64,000 nt of DNA, from positions 115,001 through 179,000 of the forward strand of contig CAUYUJ010016708.1 in NCBI GenBank assembly GCA_963575745.1. The letters are read 5' to 3'. The DNA is from Prorocentrum cordatum (taxonomy: Eukaryota > Sar > Dinophyceae > Prorocentrales > Prorocentraceae). Shown here piece after piece: positions 1-10,259 of the stretch (position 1 is the first letter of the stretch; each line of letters begins with the position of its first letter). The notes beneath the pieces are model-generated. The model made no database searches, had not been told where the DNA came from, and saw nothing but the letters and a program-made list of their open reading frames with translations. Both the position numbers and the translations under genes were made by a program.

Positions 1-180
1 CAAGGGAAATCTGCATAAACACAATCTTTTGGAGGTCCGCACGGATTTCCTGCATTTGCGCTGAACCGCCCTCGCCGGCGCGCGGAGCGCGCCGGGGGCG
101 GCGCCGGAGGCGCCGCCAGGGGGCGCCAGCGCCGATCCGAGAACTCCGCGCGGAGCTCCGCAAATTTCTGCTTACGACAC
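1..180. repeat. Foldback element family A, copy A1 (left end cut by window)
   Basis: Family A is a 100-210 bp foldback element. Its outer arms contain (TC)CGCGCGGATTTCTTGGATC and its inverse; its core has two hairpins, GGCGCGC..GCGCGCC and GGCGGCGCC..GGCGCCGCC. Outer ends are GAAGAAGAAA... and ...TTTCTTCTTC. No coding capacity is seen. This copy keeps both core hairpins and both arms; the extreme left end may lie before the window. Confidence 0.75.
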
Positions 181-639
181 TCTCTCTTCCTCGGGACGTC
201 CGCGACCACGCAGTGCCGCCCGTTCATCGAAGGGTCCGCCGCGTAGTCCTTGAGTCGGCACTGCGTGCCCACCTCGATGAAGCTCATCGCCGCGTGCGGC
301 GCGCCCCTTCGCGGCACAGATGGCGCGGGGTGCGCGGGGGCGGCTCGGGCCCCTGCCGGGGACCGGGCCGCCCCCCCTTGCCCGTCGAGAAGCGCCCCGC
401 GCGGGCCGCGCGCCCGCTGGCCCGAGCCCAAGGAACTGCTTCGCGGTGGAGAGGGGATAGAGAGCCTGGGGCAGGCACAACGGGAGGGCGGCGAGGGGGA
501 TGAACGGGAGGCGGAGGTGGAGGAAACGGGATGGTGAGGCTGTGGAGGATTCAGCGTGCGTAAGGCTGCGACGAGGGGCCGCTCCGAGGCTCTCTGTGCA
601 TGCACGGGGGGCGACCCTCATTCCGACTTGTACCGAGGC

Positions 640-1000
640 GCTGAGTAGAATGCTGATGCTGATGCTGATGCTGATGCTGGCTGCTGGCTGCTGGCTGCTG
701 ATGCTGCTGATGCTGATGCTGATGCTGGTGCTGATGCTGTTGCTGCTGCCGATGATGATGCACATGAAGAAGATGACGATGAGGAGAAGGAGGAGGATGA
801 TGACGATGACTATGACGATGTGGATGAGGATGATGAAGAGGATGGTGATGCTGCGGTTGATGGTGGTGATGATGATGGTGGTGGTGGCCGTGACGAGGAC
901 GTTGATGATGATGATGATGTTGCCGCTGATGATGCTGCAGCAGCAGCTGCTGATGATGATGATGAGGATGATGATGATGAAGATGATGATGTTGAAGAAT

Positions 1001-1037
<37 letters not shown>

Positions 1038-1038
1038 C

Positions 1039-1105
<67 letters not shown>
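640..1105. repeat. (GAT)n / (GCT GAT)n microsatellite
   Basis: GCTGAT units pass into almost pure GAT. Long poly-Met, poly-Asp and poly-His reading frames here are artefacts of the repeat. The flanks (180-640 and 1,105-1,475) show nothing recognisable. Confidence 0.95.
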
Positions 1106-1474
1106 CATTAGTTGTGGGGGGCCTCGGTGACCTCAGCAGTGCACTATACGTGACATATTCTTATCAATCCAATGATCCTGGCGTCTGGAAGCCCGCCAGA
1201 ATCGGCGGGCAACTGGAACCTAGGAGTCCGACTGCCCAACGAAATCGGTAACACACTTTCGCCGAATCCTTATAACGCCCTGGAACCCAAGACACCAGGA
1301 ACCGGCAGCCCCGGCTGCCTGCCGATGTCGGATGGGCCTGTTCGCCGAACCCTCGCAACATATGCGAGGACCTCTTAAGTGCACGCGTTGATCGGGGAAT
1401 GCGTAATGATACGTTGGATAAGGAGAAGCAGAGCAGAGCAGCACCAATGGTTCGATGAAGTGCTGCGGCCTAGA

Positions 1475-1660
1475 ATCGTGGATGCCACGACAATGGGCAC
1501 CCCAACAGTCCTATCATTGGATTTACAATGTGTTTAAAATGTCGGAAACATGTTTTAGCCATGCTCTGTGCATGTTTAAAACATGTCTAACACATGTTTT
1601 AGACATCTGGAAATTATTTGGCAACATGCTTCCTCTCCATGGATCGTCCTCCACGAGCCT
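1475..1660. repeat. Dispersed element family K, copy K1
   Basis: An AT-richer segment with several ACATGTTTTA / TAAAACATGT inversions. It matches 52,921-53,068 from GTGGATGCCACGACA through CAGTCCTATCATTG to CTTCCTCTCCA.GGATCGTCC. No reading frame. From 1,660 to 2,240 nothing else is recognised. Confidence 0.65.
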
Positions 1661-2239
1661 AGAAAACCACGACGGAGGGCTCCAGCTAAAAGGAAGAAAC
1701 GGACCAGAGCAGCAACAACGGTCCGATGAAGGGCCTCGGCCTACAGAGCCACGACTGAGGCCTGAGGCCCCCCCAACTAGAAAGAAAAAGCAGACTAGAG
1801 CAGCAACGACGGCCCGATGAAGTGCCTCGGCCGAAGAGGAGGAGGGGGAGGGGGGAGGGAGTCAGCATCTGCCTCTCTGCCGTCCCCCTCCCTTCCCCTC
1901 GTGCTCCGCGCAGGAACCGCGCACCGTGCAGCCGCCCTCTTGCTGCCCAACCGCCCGGGAGGCCCTGGGGCACCCTTGGGGGGCCATCGATGGACTCGGT
2001 CCTTCCGACGAACCGATCCGCACCTCGAAGGCTCGGAGGAGAGAGGAAGAAATAACTATTAATTGGCATGAAAGAAACGGGTCCTGAGGGAAACGGGTCT
2101 TGGACTCCTGGGCCTTCCCCCAAGACCAACTTCTGGTCCAAAGTCGTTCTCCGACAGCCCCGGGACCCGAGGACGGCCCTAGGAGGCCATAGCACTGAGA
2201 ACGACAGGGCCCGCTTCCCTCTAGATCCCTGTCCTTCCT

Positions 2240-2606
2240 GGCGATGCCACCCGAGGTACAGAAAGCATGGGTGCGATACCCGCCAGCACATGTTGTCCAA
2301 AATCGGCAGCGGCCGCTGTTGGGCAGGCGGCCTTCGGTCTCAAATGGGCATCGTCTGCGGCGACGCAGACGGCGAGTCCTGTTCACAGGAACAAGGACTG
2401 TCGTCTGTCTTCGTGCAGTTGGAGCTCCTTCCACAAGAAACCCAACCCTGGGACCCCAGGACGCCCATCGATTTTTGCTGTGGGAAAATCACGATCTCCA
2501 CAGCCGAACCAAAAGCCAAGAAACCCGGGGCACCCTGGAGGCAAGCAGGGTGTTTCTCTGCATGGAGTTCCACTGCACTCATTCTTTCCGTACCCATTTC
2601 GATCGG
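2240..2606. repeat. Foldback element family B, copy B1 (diverged, interrupted by M1)
   Basis: Recognised by the internal palindrome AGCGGCCGCT with GGGCAGGCGGCCTTC beside it, and by the right end CATTCTTTCCGTACCCATTT. The two halves are separated by a family M element at about 2,425-2,575, so M appears to have inserted into B. Confidence 0.6.
2425..2575. repeat. Dispersed element family M, copy M1
   Basis: Shares CACAAGAAACCCAACCCTG and GGGCACCCTGGAGGCAA with copies at 6,531-6,705 and 16,535-16,710. About 150-170 bp, non-coding. Confidence 0.6.
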
Positions 2607-2936
2607 AGGAGGAGGAGGAGGAGGAGGAGGACGAGGAGCGCCAGCACCGCATCGCAGTCTGGGAGCCGAGGCGGCCAGGTCTACCTGGGCTTCGGCTTCG
2701 GCTTCGGGTAGATGCCGAAGTCCTGCGGGGGACACGTCGAGGGCACACCCTGGGAAATGTCCTGCGCATGCCACCAATCGTCGGAGCACCTAGGCCGGCT
2801 TGGTGCTGCCCGTGGTCGAGGTGGCGTCCCAGGACGGCCAGATCGACCACAACCACAACCAAACTGTGCATATCGAGGTCGGTGCGTCCTTCCCCAAGGG
2901 GCCCTCCCGAAACATCGACTTGGCTGGAGCAATCAA

Positions 2937-3120
2937 ACATTTCGAAACCATGAACTCTCGGAGATCCACGCGGATTCCTTGGATCTGCGCTGAACCCCTC
3001 TGCCTGGCACGCGGAACGCGCAAGAGGCAACGCCGGATGCGCCGCCAGAAGGTTCCAGCGCCGATCCGAGAAATTCGCGCGGAGCTCCGAAAGTTCATGT
3101 TGATGCCGTCTTTTGTTCTT
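2937..3120. repeat. Foldback element family A, copy A2 (diverged)
   Basis: Both arms are visible (GAGATCCACGCGGATTCC and GAAATTCGCGCGGAGCTCC). The core hairpins have decayed. Confidence 0.65.
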
Positions 3121-3286
3121 CGATATTCTTTAAAGGGCCCTCCCGAAAAAATCGACCTACAGTGAAGCTGCTAGCATAACGAACGCTAGATAAGGAACGC
3201 AGCCTCTTCTTGTCTCCAAACGCGCCTGCGTGAAGTAGGTGCACTCGAGAAACAGCCAGAAGGACCTACGGAGCATCGAGCCCCTT

Positions 3287-3463
3287 CAGAAGAAGAAAGA
3301 CCGACATAAACATAAACTTGTGGAGATCCGCGCGGATTTTTTGGATCTGGACTCGAATCCCCTCCTTGGCGCGAGGAGCGCGCCAGGGGGCCCCAGCGGG
3401 GATCCAAGAAATACGCGCGGAGAGCCATTAGTTTATGTTTATGGCGGTTGTTTCTTCTTCGAC
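3287..3463. repeat. Foldback element family A, copy A3 (one core hairpin lost)
   Basis: Outer ends AGAAGAAGAAAGACCGACAT and TTTCTTCTTCGAC, with ATAAACATAAACTTGTGGAG matched by TAGTTTATGTTTATGG. Only the GGCGCG..GCGCGCC core hairpin remains. On the minus strand the end reads TTTCTTCTTCTGAAG, which resembles a 3' splice site. Confidence 0.75.
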
Positions 3464-3504
3464 TTCCGAACCCCAAATTCTTATCATTGTGTGGTGGTGG
3501 AGAT

Positions 3505-3625
3505 TCCACCTGCCTGAAACATGTGCCCAAAAGAACCAAGATCTACTGCATTGGGAGGGGGAGGGGGGGTGGCTGCGAGGGCCCGCGCCGATCGGCAAAA
3601 CAGTGAAGAAGAGAACGATCATCTA
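3505..3625. repeat. Dispersed segment family Q, copy Q1
   Basis: CCAAGATCTACTGCATTGGG followed by a G-run, then GCGCCGATCGGCAAAACAGT. Repeated in part at 3,990-4,050 and again at about 27,760-27,850. Non-coding; function unknown. Confidence 0.5.
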
Positions 3626-3658
3626 CGGAACATCGAGCCCCTTCCGAATCCCACATGT

Positions 3659-3828
3659 CTAGGGGCCCAGGGACACACACACACACACACAAATACATAG
3701 ACACAAATCCCAGGACTCCCCACATTTTAACACATGTTAAGGGTGTTCGTCTTCCCCCCCACACTTCCCACATTGTCTCAGATTTTCCTAGGAGTCGGCG
3801 ATTCATCGCGTCTGTGCGTCTTTTTGGG
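3659..3828. repeat. Foldback-type element family C, copy C1
   Basis: Family C (about 110-170 bp) starts GGGGCCCAGGACACACAAAT, has two CCATATTTTCTGGG-like blocks separated by CTTCCCCCC, and ends ATTGTGTCTGTGTGTTT(C)CCCCTCCTG. Here the start is expanded to (CA)n. Confidence 0.6.
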
Positions 3829-3975
3829 GGCCCACAAGGACGTACGCGCCCAGCCATGTACATGAACGCGGTCCCTTGAAACGCGAGACCGCCCGCGTGA
3901 CACGAACACTCGCGCAACGCGAACTCTCGAAACCAGCGTGGATTCATGTACGTGTACGTCCTTCTTTCGCTCCTG
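3829..3975. repeat. Foldback element family R, copy R1
   Basis: Starts CACAAGGACGTACGCGCCCA and ends TTCATGTACGTGTACGTCC; the ends are imperfect inverted repeats (GGACGTAC / GTACGTCC). About 90% identical by eye to R2 at 20,548-20,692. Confidence 0.65.
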
Positions 3976-4049
3976 GTCTCTTCCCCCCCTGAATATGTGC
4001 CCAAAACAACCAAGATCTACTGCATTGGGAGGGGGAGGGGGGGGCTGCG

Positions 4050-4157
4050 AGGGCACACATGTTAAGGGTTTTCGTCTTCCCCCCACTTCCCACATTGTCT
4101 CATGTTTTCCTGGGAGTCGGCGACTCATCGTGCATGTGTGTCCCTTCCCCTCTCTGA
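4050..4157. repeat. Family C element, copy C2 (5' truncated)
   Basis: Contains GGGTTTTCGTCTTCCCCCC, TCCTGGGAGTCGGCGACTCA and the right end TGTGTGTCCC(TT)CCCCT. The left CACAAAT end is missing. Confidence 0.5.
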
Positions 4158-4166
4158 ACATGCCCC

Positions 4167-4445
4167 TCACTTCAGCGTCCTGGCCGCAGCCGTGCTCCCG
4201 TATGGTTCTGTGCTTTGCGCCCGGCAGTCCGCCCACGGGTCCACGCCGCTCGGCGGGGCGTCCCCGCGCTTCTGGGCCCGCCACTCCCGCCACGGGTCCG
4301 GCATCTCGCTCACGGGCGCGGCGCCGTAGATCCGCGAGGCCCCCCACCCCCACGGGGGGGGGGGGCGCCGGGCCGTGCAGCAGGCTCCGGCCGTCGACGA
4401 GCGTTGAGCCGGGCGTGCCCCTCTGCAGGCGGACTCCGGAGGAAC
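4167..4445 (-). CDS. Exon-like open stretch, minus strand, unidentified
   Basis: Between C2 and C3 the minus strand is open for about 90 codons with a non-repetitive, protein-like composition, including the stretches ASRIYGAAPVSEMPDPWREW and RGDAPPSGVDPWAD. The two DPW motifs recall N-terminal regions of some dinoflagellate polyproteins, but that is only an impression. No start codon or domain is recognised, so if real this is an internal exon or a fragment. It is bounded on both sides by family C elements. Confidence 0.3.
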   Translation of the reverse strand, partial: VPPESACRGARPAQRSSTAGACCTARRPPPPWGWGASRIYGAAPVSEMPDPWREWRAQKRGDAPPSGVDPWADCRAQSTEPYGSTAAARTLK

Positions 4446-4455
4446 AGTATTGAAG

Positions 4456-4613
4456 GGGAACTGGAACACACAAATAAATACACACAAATCAAAATATCCC
4501 CTATATTTTCCCATATTTTCTGGGTTTTTGTCTTCCCCACCACTTCCCATATTTTTGCATATTTTCCTGGGGGTCGACGATTAATTGTGTCTGTGTGTTT
4601 CTTTCCCTCCTGA
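4456..4613. repeat. Foldback-type element family C, copy C3, with 10-bp direct repeats
   Basis: Full-length family C element. It is flanked by the perfect direct repeat AGTATTGAAG at 4,446-4,455 and 4,614-4,623, which looks like a target-site duplication. Confidence 0.7.
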
Positions 4614-4671
4614 AGTATTGAAGACAGTCAAGAACTGTTACATAAAGAATGCCCCAAACTTGTCAAAATCG

Positions 4672-4846
4672 TCCGCATGTGGCTCTTTTCGATGACTTCT
4701 GAACATCCCCCCTGGCCATCGCTCGGACGTCCGCTCCCTGTGTTTTTTTGTCGGTTTCGTGCGTGGTTTTTTTCGCCAAATGATCAAGGATGCTCCTCGA
4801 TGGTCCTCGCCGAAAGAAAAATGCAGTCCGAGCGATGCCAAGCCCC
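4672..4846. repeat. Foldback element family L, copy L1
   Basis: Ends contain CATCGCTCGGACGT and its inverse (GTCCGAGCGATGCC). The centre shares CCAAATGATCAAGGATGCTC and CTCGATGGTCCTC with L2 at 19,378-19,533. Confidence 0.65.
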
Positions 4847-4975
4847 CCTGCAGAGGGTGGAGAGCGCCCGCTCTCGCGGAGAGACCGCCCTCTGGCGAGA
4901 GCTGTGGCGGGCCACGCCGCTCGCGCACGGAGCCGCGTGCCGAGGGGGCCTGGGCGGGGCAGCCACTCGACGCAG

Positions 4976-5191
4976 AGAGAAGCAGCGGAGTGCATCTCGG
5001 GCCGGGCGAAAGGGGGGGATAGCAGAGGGGGGGTTGAGAATCAGCTCACGTAGCTGATTTTACCAGCGCCTCCTGGCGCCGGGAGGCGCCCATGTATCGA
5101 GGAGTGGGCCCGGCGGCGGGGCCGAAACCAGCTGCATGCAGCAGATTTCGTACCCCCCCCTTTCCCAAACCCAACCCCCCCCTTTCGCCCG
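4976..5191. repeat. Foldback element family G, copy G1
   Basis: Outer arms GGGCGAAAGGGGGG and CCCCCCTTTCGCCC. Inside are the hairpins AATCAGCTcacgTAGCTGATT and GCGCCTCC..GGGAGGCGC. Nearly identical to G2 at 50,401-50,600. Confidence 0.7.
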
Positions 5192-5332
5192 ACCCGAGCA
5201 TCCGGCGACGCGAGCGTCGACTCGCGAAGCCACGTCGGGCTGCACTGGCACGCTCGAGTGCCGATGTCCAGCGAACCTCTGCAGATCTCCCCGGCCGCCT
5301 CGTCTGGGAGGGCGCTCCCTCGCTGCCCGAGG

Positions 5333-5513
5333 CCGTTCTGGCGGCGCGCAGAGGGGGGTTATGGGGGATGGGGAAGGCCTCTCAGGAGGCGGCTGCATCT
5401 TAGAAGGCGCAGGCCACTACAATCCAGAAGCAAGGCCCGCGCCCTCTCAGAAGCAGGGGTGCTTCTAAGAAGCCTTCCCCCCTTCCCCTAGTTACCCCCC
5501 TCTGCGTGTGGCT
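5333..5513. repeat. Foldback element family P, copy P1
   Basis: Arms GGCGGCGCGCAGAGGGGG and CCCCCTCTGCG, nested with CATCTTAGAAGGCGC and GGGTGCTTCTAAGAAGCC. Related copies lie at 17,820-17,978 and (half) 22,266-22,345. Confidence 0.65.
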
Positions 5514-5679
5514 GACTAGTGATCCTTGTAGACTCTGGGGCCATGGCTCTGGGCACGCGTGGAGTCAAGTCAGGCATGGCCTTCAAGAGCACGAGGAACA
5601 TTTCGGTCCTCGGTCCCCTGCCCGTGCCCGTCGGCCCAGTCCTCCGCTTCTTGATCCCTCCTGATACATACCCTCGCTT

Positions 5680-6115
5680 CTTGATCCCTCCTCCTCCTCC
5701 TCCTCCTCCTCCTCCTCCTCCTCCTCCTCCTCCTCCTCCTCCTCCTCCTCCTCCCTCCTCCCTCCTGCCTCCTCCCTCCTCCTCCTCCTCCTCCTCCTCC
5801 CTCCTCCCTCTCCCTCCTCCTCCCTCCTCCCTCCTCCCTCCTCCCTCCTCCCTCCTCCCTCCCCCTCCTCCCTCCCCTCCTACCTCCTCCTCCTCCCCCT
5901 CCTCCTCCTCCTCCCCCTCCTCCTTCCTCCTGCTCCCTCCTCTCCTCCTCCTCCTCCTCCTCCTCCTCCTCCTCCTCCTCCTCCCTCCTCTCTCCTCCCT
6001 CCTCCTCCCTCCTCCTCCCTCCTCCTCCTCCTCCCTCCTCCCTCCTCCCTCCTCCCTCCTCCCTCCTCCTCCTCCTCCTCTCCTCCTCCTCCCTCCTCCT
6101 CCTCCATTCCCCTAG
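5680..6115. repeat. (CCT)n polypyrimidine tract, about 435 bp
   Basis: CTCCTC units with interspersed CCTCCC. Pro-, Ser- and Leu-only reading frames here are not genes. Confidence 0.95.
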
Positions 6116-6117
6116 TC

Positions 6118-6255
6118 AGGGGCCCGCGCCCGGTACCAGTAATCCTCGTAAGCTCTGGCGCATCGCCCTGCTTTTTCGGCCTCCGGGGCCCGGGCATCGG
6201 GCCCTGGGGCCATCAGGAACGGATCCGCTGCGAAGAACTGCCCCCCAGGGAAGGG
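6118..6255 (-). CDS. Exon-like open stretch, minus strand, unidentified
   Basis: Minus strand downstream of C4: an open segment of about 45 codons with mixed composition (includes GGQFFAADPFLMAPG and CARAYEDYWYRARAPD), ending at a stop beside the (CCT)n tract. Upstream on the minus strand, beyond C4, another open stretch (6,425-6,530) could be the preceding exon, with ...CCAG on both sides of C4. This may be the last exon of a spliced gene; the product is unknown. Confidence 0.3.
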
Positions 6256-6259
6256 CAAC

Positions 6260-6421
6260 TGGGGCCCAGGGACACACACACACACACACACACACATCCC
6301 AGGAGTCCCAAGATCCTCCCATATCTTCTGGGCTTCCGTCCTGCGCCTCGCCTGCCAAAGTTTCCCATAGCTTCTTGGGAGTCGACGATGACTTGTGTCT
6401 GTGTGTTTTTGTCCCCTCCTG
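6260..6421. repeat. Family C element, copy C4
   Basis: Starts GGGCCCAGGGACACACACAC and ends TGTGTTTTTGTCCCCTCCTG. Minus-strand flanks read GTCCAG before it and CCCCAG after it. Confidence 0.65.
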
Positions 6422-6530
6422 GACGGGGTCGGGACCTATGGGGCCGTGCATGGGAAGCGTCAGATCGCCAGATGTCTGAGCCCCGCAGCCTCCTGGCCGC
6501 TCTCGGTTGCCGCTACAGTAGGGGCCCGTC

Positions 6531-6705
6531 CACAAGAAACCTTCCACAAGAAACCCAACCCTGAGACTCCAAGACGTACATGGATTTTTATTGTGGGAAC
6601 GCCACTCTCTCCATAGCAAGAACCATCGAAACCCAAGAAACCCAGGGCACCCTGGAGGCAAACAGGGAGTTTTTTTTGGCATGGGCCTCCACTGTGTATT
6701 CCCTT
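6531..6705. repeat. Dispersed element family M, copy M2
   Basis: CCACAAGAAACCCAACCCTG to GCATGGGCCTCCACTG, as in M1 and M3. From 6,705 to 7,050 only a short (GT)n run at about 6,917 is seen. Confidence 0.6.
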
Positions 6706-7058
6706 GACCAGGCGCGCCACTGAACGGCCAAGAGATCCCAGACGGCCTCCGGGATGGCCAGGAAGAGGGCTTCGCGAGCCCAGGACGGGCGAAGGTGGCT
6801 CCAAACTACTTCTGAGCTGGCCCCAGACAGCCCCCTATGACGCCCCCCGAGAAGGCAACACACATAAAAAACAACATAATCACTTCGATGTCTCTTTGAT
6901 GCTCCTTGCCTTGTGTGCGCGTGTGTGTGTGTGTGTGTGCATGTTGTCGTAAACATCGCAACAACGCGTCAAGACGGCCAATGGTGGCCTCAACCGGCCC
7001 CACGGCCGGACCTGGGACAAGCGACCATCCCTCAAGAACATGAGGCCCTCGGCCGGCC

Positions 7059-7290
7059 AAACCGAAGAGCCGTCCAGGGCACCCTCCCCCCCCAGGATGC
7101 ACAAGAACACCTGACAAACACGCAGAACATCAGGGCACCCTCCCCGCACCAGTCTCGATCTTCTACCACGGTCCGACCGCCAAACCGAAGAGCAGTCGAG
7201 GGCACCCTCCCCCCCAGGATGCACAAGAACACCTCACAAACACGAAGAACATCAGGGCACCCTCCCCGCACCAGTCTCGATCTTCTACCT
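7059..7290. repeat. Tandem duplication, two units of about 117 bp
   Basis: Units start at CCAAACCGAAGAGC and end GATCTTCTACC.CGGTCC; they are almost identical. Each contains GGGCACCCTCCCC twice. Non-coding. Confidence 0.8.
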
Positions 7291-7313
7291 CGGTCCAACT
7301 AAAGGAAAGAAAA

Positions 7314-7452
7314 CTATGCACATACACCGATTCTGGCCAGGCCCAACCCTGAGCCCAGGATCGGTGCATACGCCTCCTACCTTGGCCAGGAAGGTATATG
7401 CACCGATCCTGGGTCAAGGATGGGCGTTGTCAGGATCGGTGCATGTGCATAG
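7314..7452. repeat. Foldback element with GATCGGTGCAT arms
   Basis: CTATGCACATACACCGAT at the left is answered by ATCGGTGCATGTGCATAG at the right. A second inner pair (GATCGGTGCATACG / TATATGCACCGATC) gives a double hairpin. Only one copy is seen. Confidence 0.7.
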
Positions 7453-7620
7453 TTCTCTTCGCTTGACCAACCGTACCGCATCAGCAGGTCAAGCTGGCCC
7501 GTGGTGGCCTCAGACCGGCCCCGAGATGGGCCCGACTTGCCCCTCTGGGCCCCGGAGGCCCGAAGAGATGCCCCCGACAGACGAGGGAGCATTGCGGCTT
7601 GCGATGTCCTTGGCCTTCCA

Positions 7621-7828
7621 TTTGGACACCCGAAATGGGTACCGATGGGTACAATGCCCAACAACAAATGTTGTCCCAAACCAACAGCGGCCGCTGTTGG
7701 GAAGGCGGCCTCCTGTCTCGAATGGACACAGGCCGCGGCGGCGTGGACAGCGAATCCTGTTCAGAACGAACAGGAACTGCTGTTGGGCATCGTACCCATT
7801 CTTTCCGTGCCCATCTCGGGCGTCCAGA
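7621..7828. repeat. Foldback element family B, copy B2, TSD TTCCA
   Basis: Family B is about 208-220 bp: arms TTTGGACGCCCGAAATGGGT and its inverse ...GGGCGTCCAGA, plus the inner perfect palindrome CCAACAGCGGCCGCTGTTGG. Here the direct repeat TTCCA flanks the element (7,616-7,620 and 7,829-7,833). Confidence 0.85.
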
Positions 7829-8488
7829 TTCCAATTGGGAAACCGACATCATCGGAGAGCTGGGTTCCGTAACCGTTGTAGCTCGAGCCGGCGCTTTTTT
7901 TGTTCGTCTGAGCGCGCCCTTGATGATGTCTGTCCCGCGAAGACACGCGGCAAGAATCGAGCGGGTCCGCGGGGGCGCTCGGAGACCTAGCAGAACACTG
8001 CCGAGACCTGAGCGGATAGCAGTACGCGCAAGTGAAGATGTTCCAGACGAAACGCATGTGTTCGCGCTTGGTGCCTGAAGAAACGAAAGAGAACGGGAAC
8101 CGCGGATACCTCAGGAAACCTACAGGAGACCGCCGGGATCCGCTTCAGAAGCCGCTCGCTTTCGAGAACATGCCAGGCAACAGCTGCAACGTTTTGGCCA
8201 TGCCCTGGGGCCAATCTCTATCACTCAGGGCTCGACCAAAACGGTGTGTGTGTGTGCTGTTTTCGTTTTGTGTTCGTCTTCCCCACGTGTTGTCTTCGTT
8301 CCACATGTGCTGCAAAAAAGAATCGAAACGAAAACGGCCCACGAAATCGCCAAAACACGGTTCAGGTCGACCCCCGATATCGCCGAATCGAAGCTGGGGA
8401 GCCCATCGCCTCGCATGGGAGCCTGCGCGGACCCCGCCCGCCAGGCCCGAGCATAATCGCAGAATTGCAAAGGGGGTCTTGGAAGAAC

Positions 8489-8664
8489 AAAAGTGAAGGG
8501 GCCCCAGGACACACAAATAAATACGCACAAATAAAATGATCCCCCATGTTTCCCCATATTTTTTGGGGTTTTCGTCTTCCCCCCCACTGCCCATATTTTC
8601 CCATATTTTCTGGGGAATCGACGATTCATTGTGTCTGTGTGTGTTTCCCCCTCCTGGAATCTTC
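8489..8664. repeat. Family C element, copy C5, with 27-bp direct repeats
   Basis: Full-length copy starting GGGGCCCCAGGACACACAAA. Direct repeats flank it at 8,462-8,488 and 8,665-8,691 (25 of 27 bases match by eye), far longer than a usual DNA-transposon TSD. Confidence 0.75.
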
Positions 8665-8691
8665 GAATTGCACAGGGGGTCTTGGAATAAC

Positions 8692-8790
8692 AAAAAAACG
8701 AATGAGCCCAAGCTTTTGGGGGTCCGCGCGGATGTCTCGGATCCGCGCCGCGCCAAAAGTTTCTGCTTATGCCGCGGCTTCGTCCTCGAA
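8692..8790. repeat. Foldback element family A, copy A4 (core deleted)
   Basis: GGGGGTCCGCGCGGATGTC is joined to GCGCCAAAAGTTTCTGCTTA; the middle, including both core hairpins, is absent. It lies directly next to the right direct repeat of C5. From 8,790 to 9,150 nothing is recognised. Confidence 0.55.
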
Positions 8791-9149
8791 GCCTGCTCGA
8801 GGGCGACCACCGTCGCCGCACGGCTAAACACAACACATCCTCGCAACATGAGTCACAAAAACATCAGAGGATGACGCCTCCCCTGCCCAGAGGGGCACAC
8901 CTGCCCATTAGTATGCCGAAGCTGCCGCACCACAGTGCAGGGAGGGGGCGCTCCTCTCGGTTCTTGTTCGCATTTCTGCTCCACGCAGCCCTTTGGGGCC
9001 TCTCCCATGTCAGAAGGATTTCTCGGCGTCTGGTTTTCTTCAGGGTAGTTTGTTCGTCCCGTATTTCCTGAACATGTTTTTCGTGATCGGCCCTCTTGAT
9101 TATGCCAGTTCCAGGTTCTAACCTACGGTCGGTTGCTCCTGCTGATCAG

Positions 9150-9360
9150 GGGGAGGAGGAGGAGGAGGAGGAGGAGGAGGAGGAGGAGGAGGAGGAGGAG
9201 GAGGAGGAGGGAGAGGAGGAGGAGGAGGAGGGGAGGAGGGAGGGGGAGGGAGGAGGAGGAGGGAGGAGGAGGAGGAGGAGGAGGAGGAGGAGGAGGAGGA
9301 AGGGGGTAGAGGGAGGGAGGAGGGAGGAGGGAGGAGGGAAGAGGGAGGACAAGGAGGAGG
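9150..9360. repeat. (GGA)n polypurine tract at the LINE 3' end
   Basis: A purine-only run on the plus strand. On the minus strand, the LINE sense strand, it is a (TCC)n tail following the last LINE codons. Confidence 0.95.
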
Positions 9361-9374
9361 ATGTTCGACCAGAC

Positions 9375-9500
9375 TTCGCTTCGAGCGGGCGGGCCGTCAA
9401 GGCATTGCTTGGCAAACCGCCTCATCTGACCTCCAGTCGTAAACGCAGCACAGACCTGGCAGACACACGCCAAATTACCGTCGCTGAAGTCTACCACGAG
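9375..9500 (-). pseudogene. LINE C-terminal CxxC segment
   Basis: The minus strand encodes FSDGNLACVCQVCAAFTTGG followed by MRRFAKQCLDGPP. The spacing C-x-C-x2-C ... C and the final Cys-x-Gly-Pro-like ending resemble the short cysteine motif that closes dinoflagellate LINE ORF2 proteins. It runs directly into the microsatellite tail. Confidence 0.6.
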
Positions 9501-9749
9501 GCAGCGATGCTCGAGCTCCCGCAGTCTTGCGGGATCGACCCTTAAACGACGGTCGCAAATTCCTGGAGACGGCTTGGCCGAGGAGCGGGACCCTCTAAAG
9601 CAGTGGCATCACTGCCAGAACTTCCCGACCCAACTCCATTCGCGCGGTGGCCTCGGATCCTTGACCGGTGGGGGAGGGGGCCCAACTCGGGAAACCCCCT
9701 CAAGATTCGTCAGGGGCCATCTCTCCATGATCTGTGCGGCCAGCTTCGT

Positions 9750-10240
9750 GACAGCGCGGGCAACAGAGCACAAAACATCAATCCCAGCCATCTCGTCGGC
9801 AGACAGTCTGGGGTGTAAAAGGGCGCCTTCATCAGCAGCATTGTTCCCGATGGTGTGCAACCGCTCGGCTATCGGGAAGGACTCATCGTCGTCCTGGTGG
9901 GCGCGAACCTTGGACACGTCCTGAAGAGAACCCTGGGGAAAAAAAAAACATCTGCCTGCATCGCCAGCCCACAGTTAGCCCGATTCGGATGGAGACGGTC
10001 TCGAGCGCTTTTGGACAACTCGTTGACCACGACTTGGAAGTCAGAGTAGGACGAAGCATTCGCCGCGAGGAGCGAAGCAACACTCGCAGGAGCAGCAAAT
10101 TCCGCCGCAACGCTCGTCTGCGGGTCAAAACCTCCGAGTGGACCGAACATCCCAGCAAGCATACGGCCCTGTTTGCTGAGCCAAACAACTCCCCAGCCCG
10201 ACCGAGAGAGGTCTTTGAACGTGGATCTGAAACAGGAAGC
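9750..10240 (-). pseudogene. LINE RNase H domain (frameshifted)
   Basis: RNase H cleaves the RNA of the RNA-DNA hybrid during LINE replication. In successive minus-strand frames one reads GWGVVW (N-terminal strand), AAEFAAPASVASLLAA (the usual A-E-..A helix), YSDFQVVVNEL, then KVRAHQ and GNNAADEGA, matching the family's conserved K-x-x-x-H ... GN-x-x-A-D signature. At least two frame changes separate these blocks, so no complete domain can be made from this copy. Confidence 0.75.
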
Positions 10241-10259
10241 GTCGCCTTACAAACGCCCC

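Noticed and set aside
8032-8496. Plus-strand frame starting MKMFQTKRMCSRLVPEETKE
   Set aside because: Looks protein-like at its start but quickly enters family C-flanking and GTGTGT sequence, has no homology I recognise, and no splice context.
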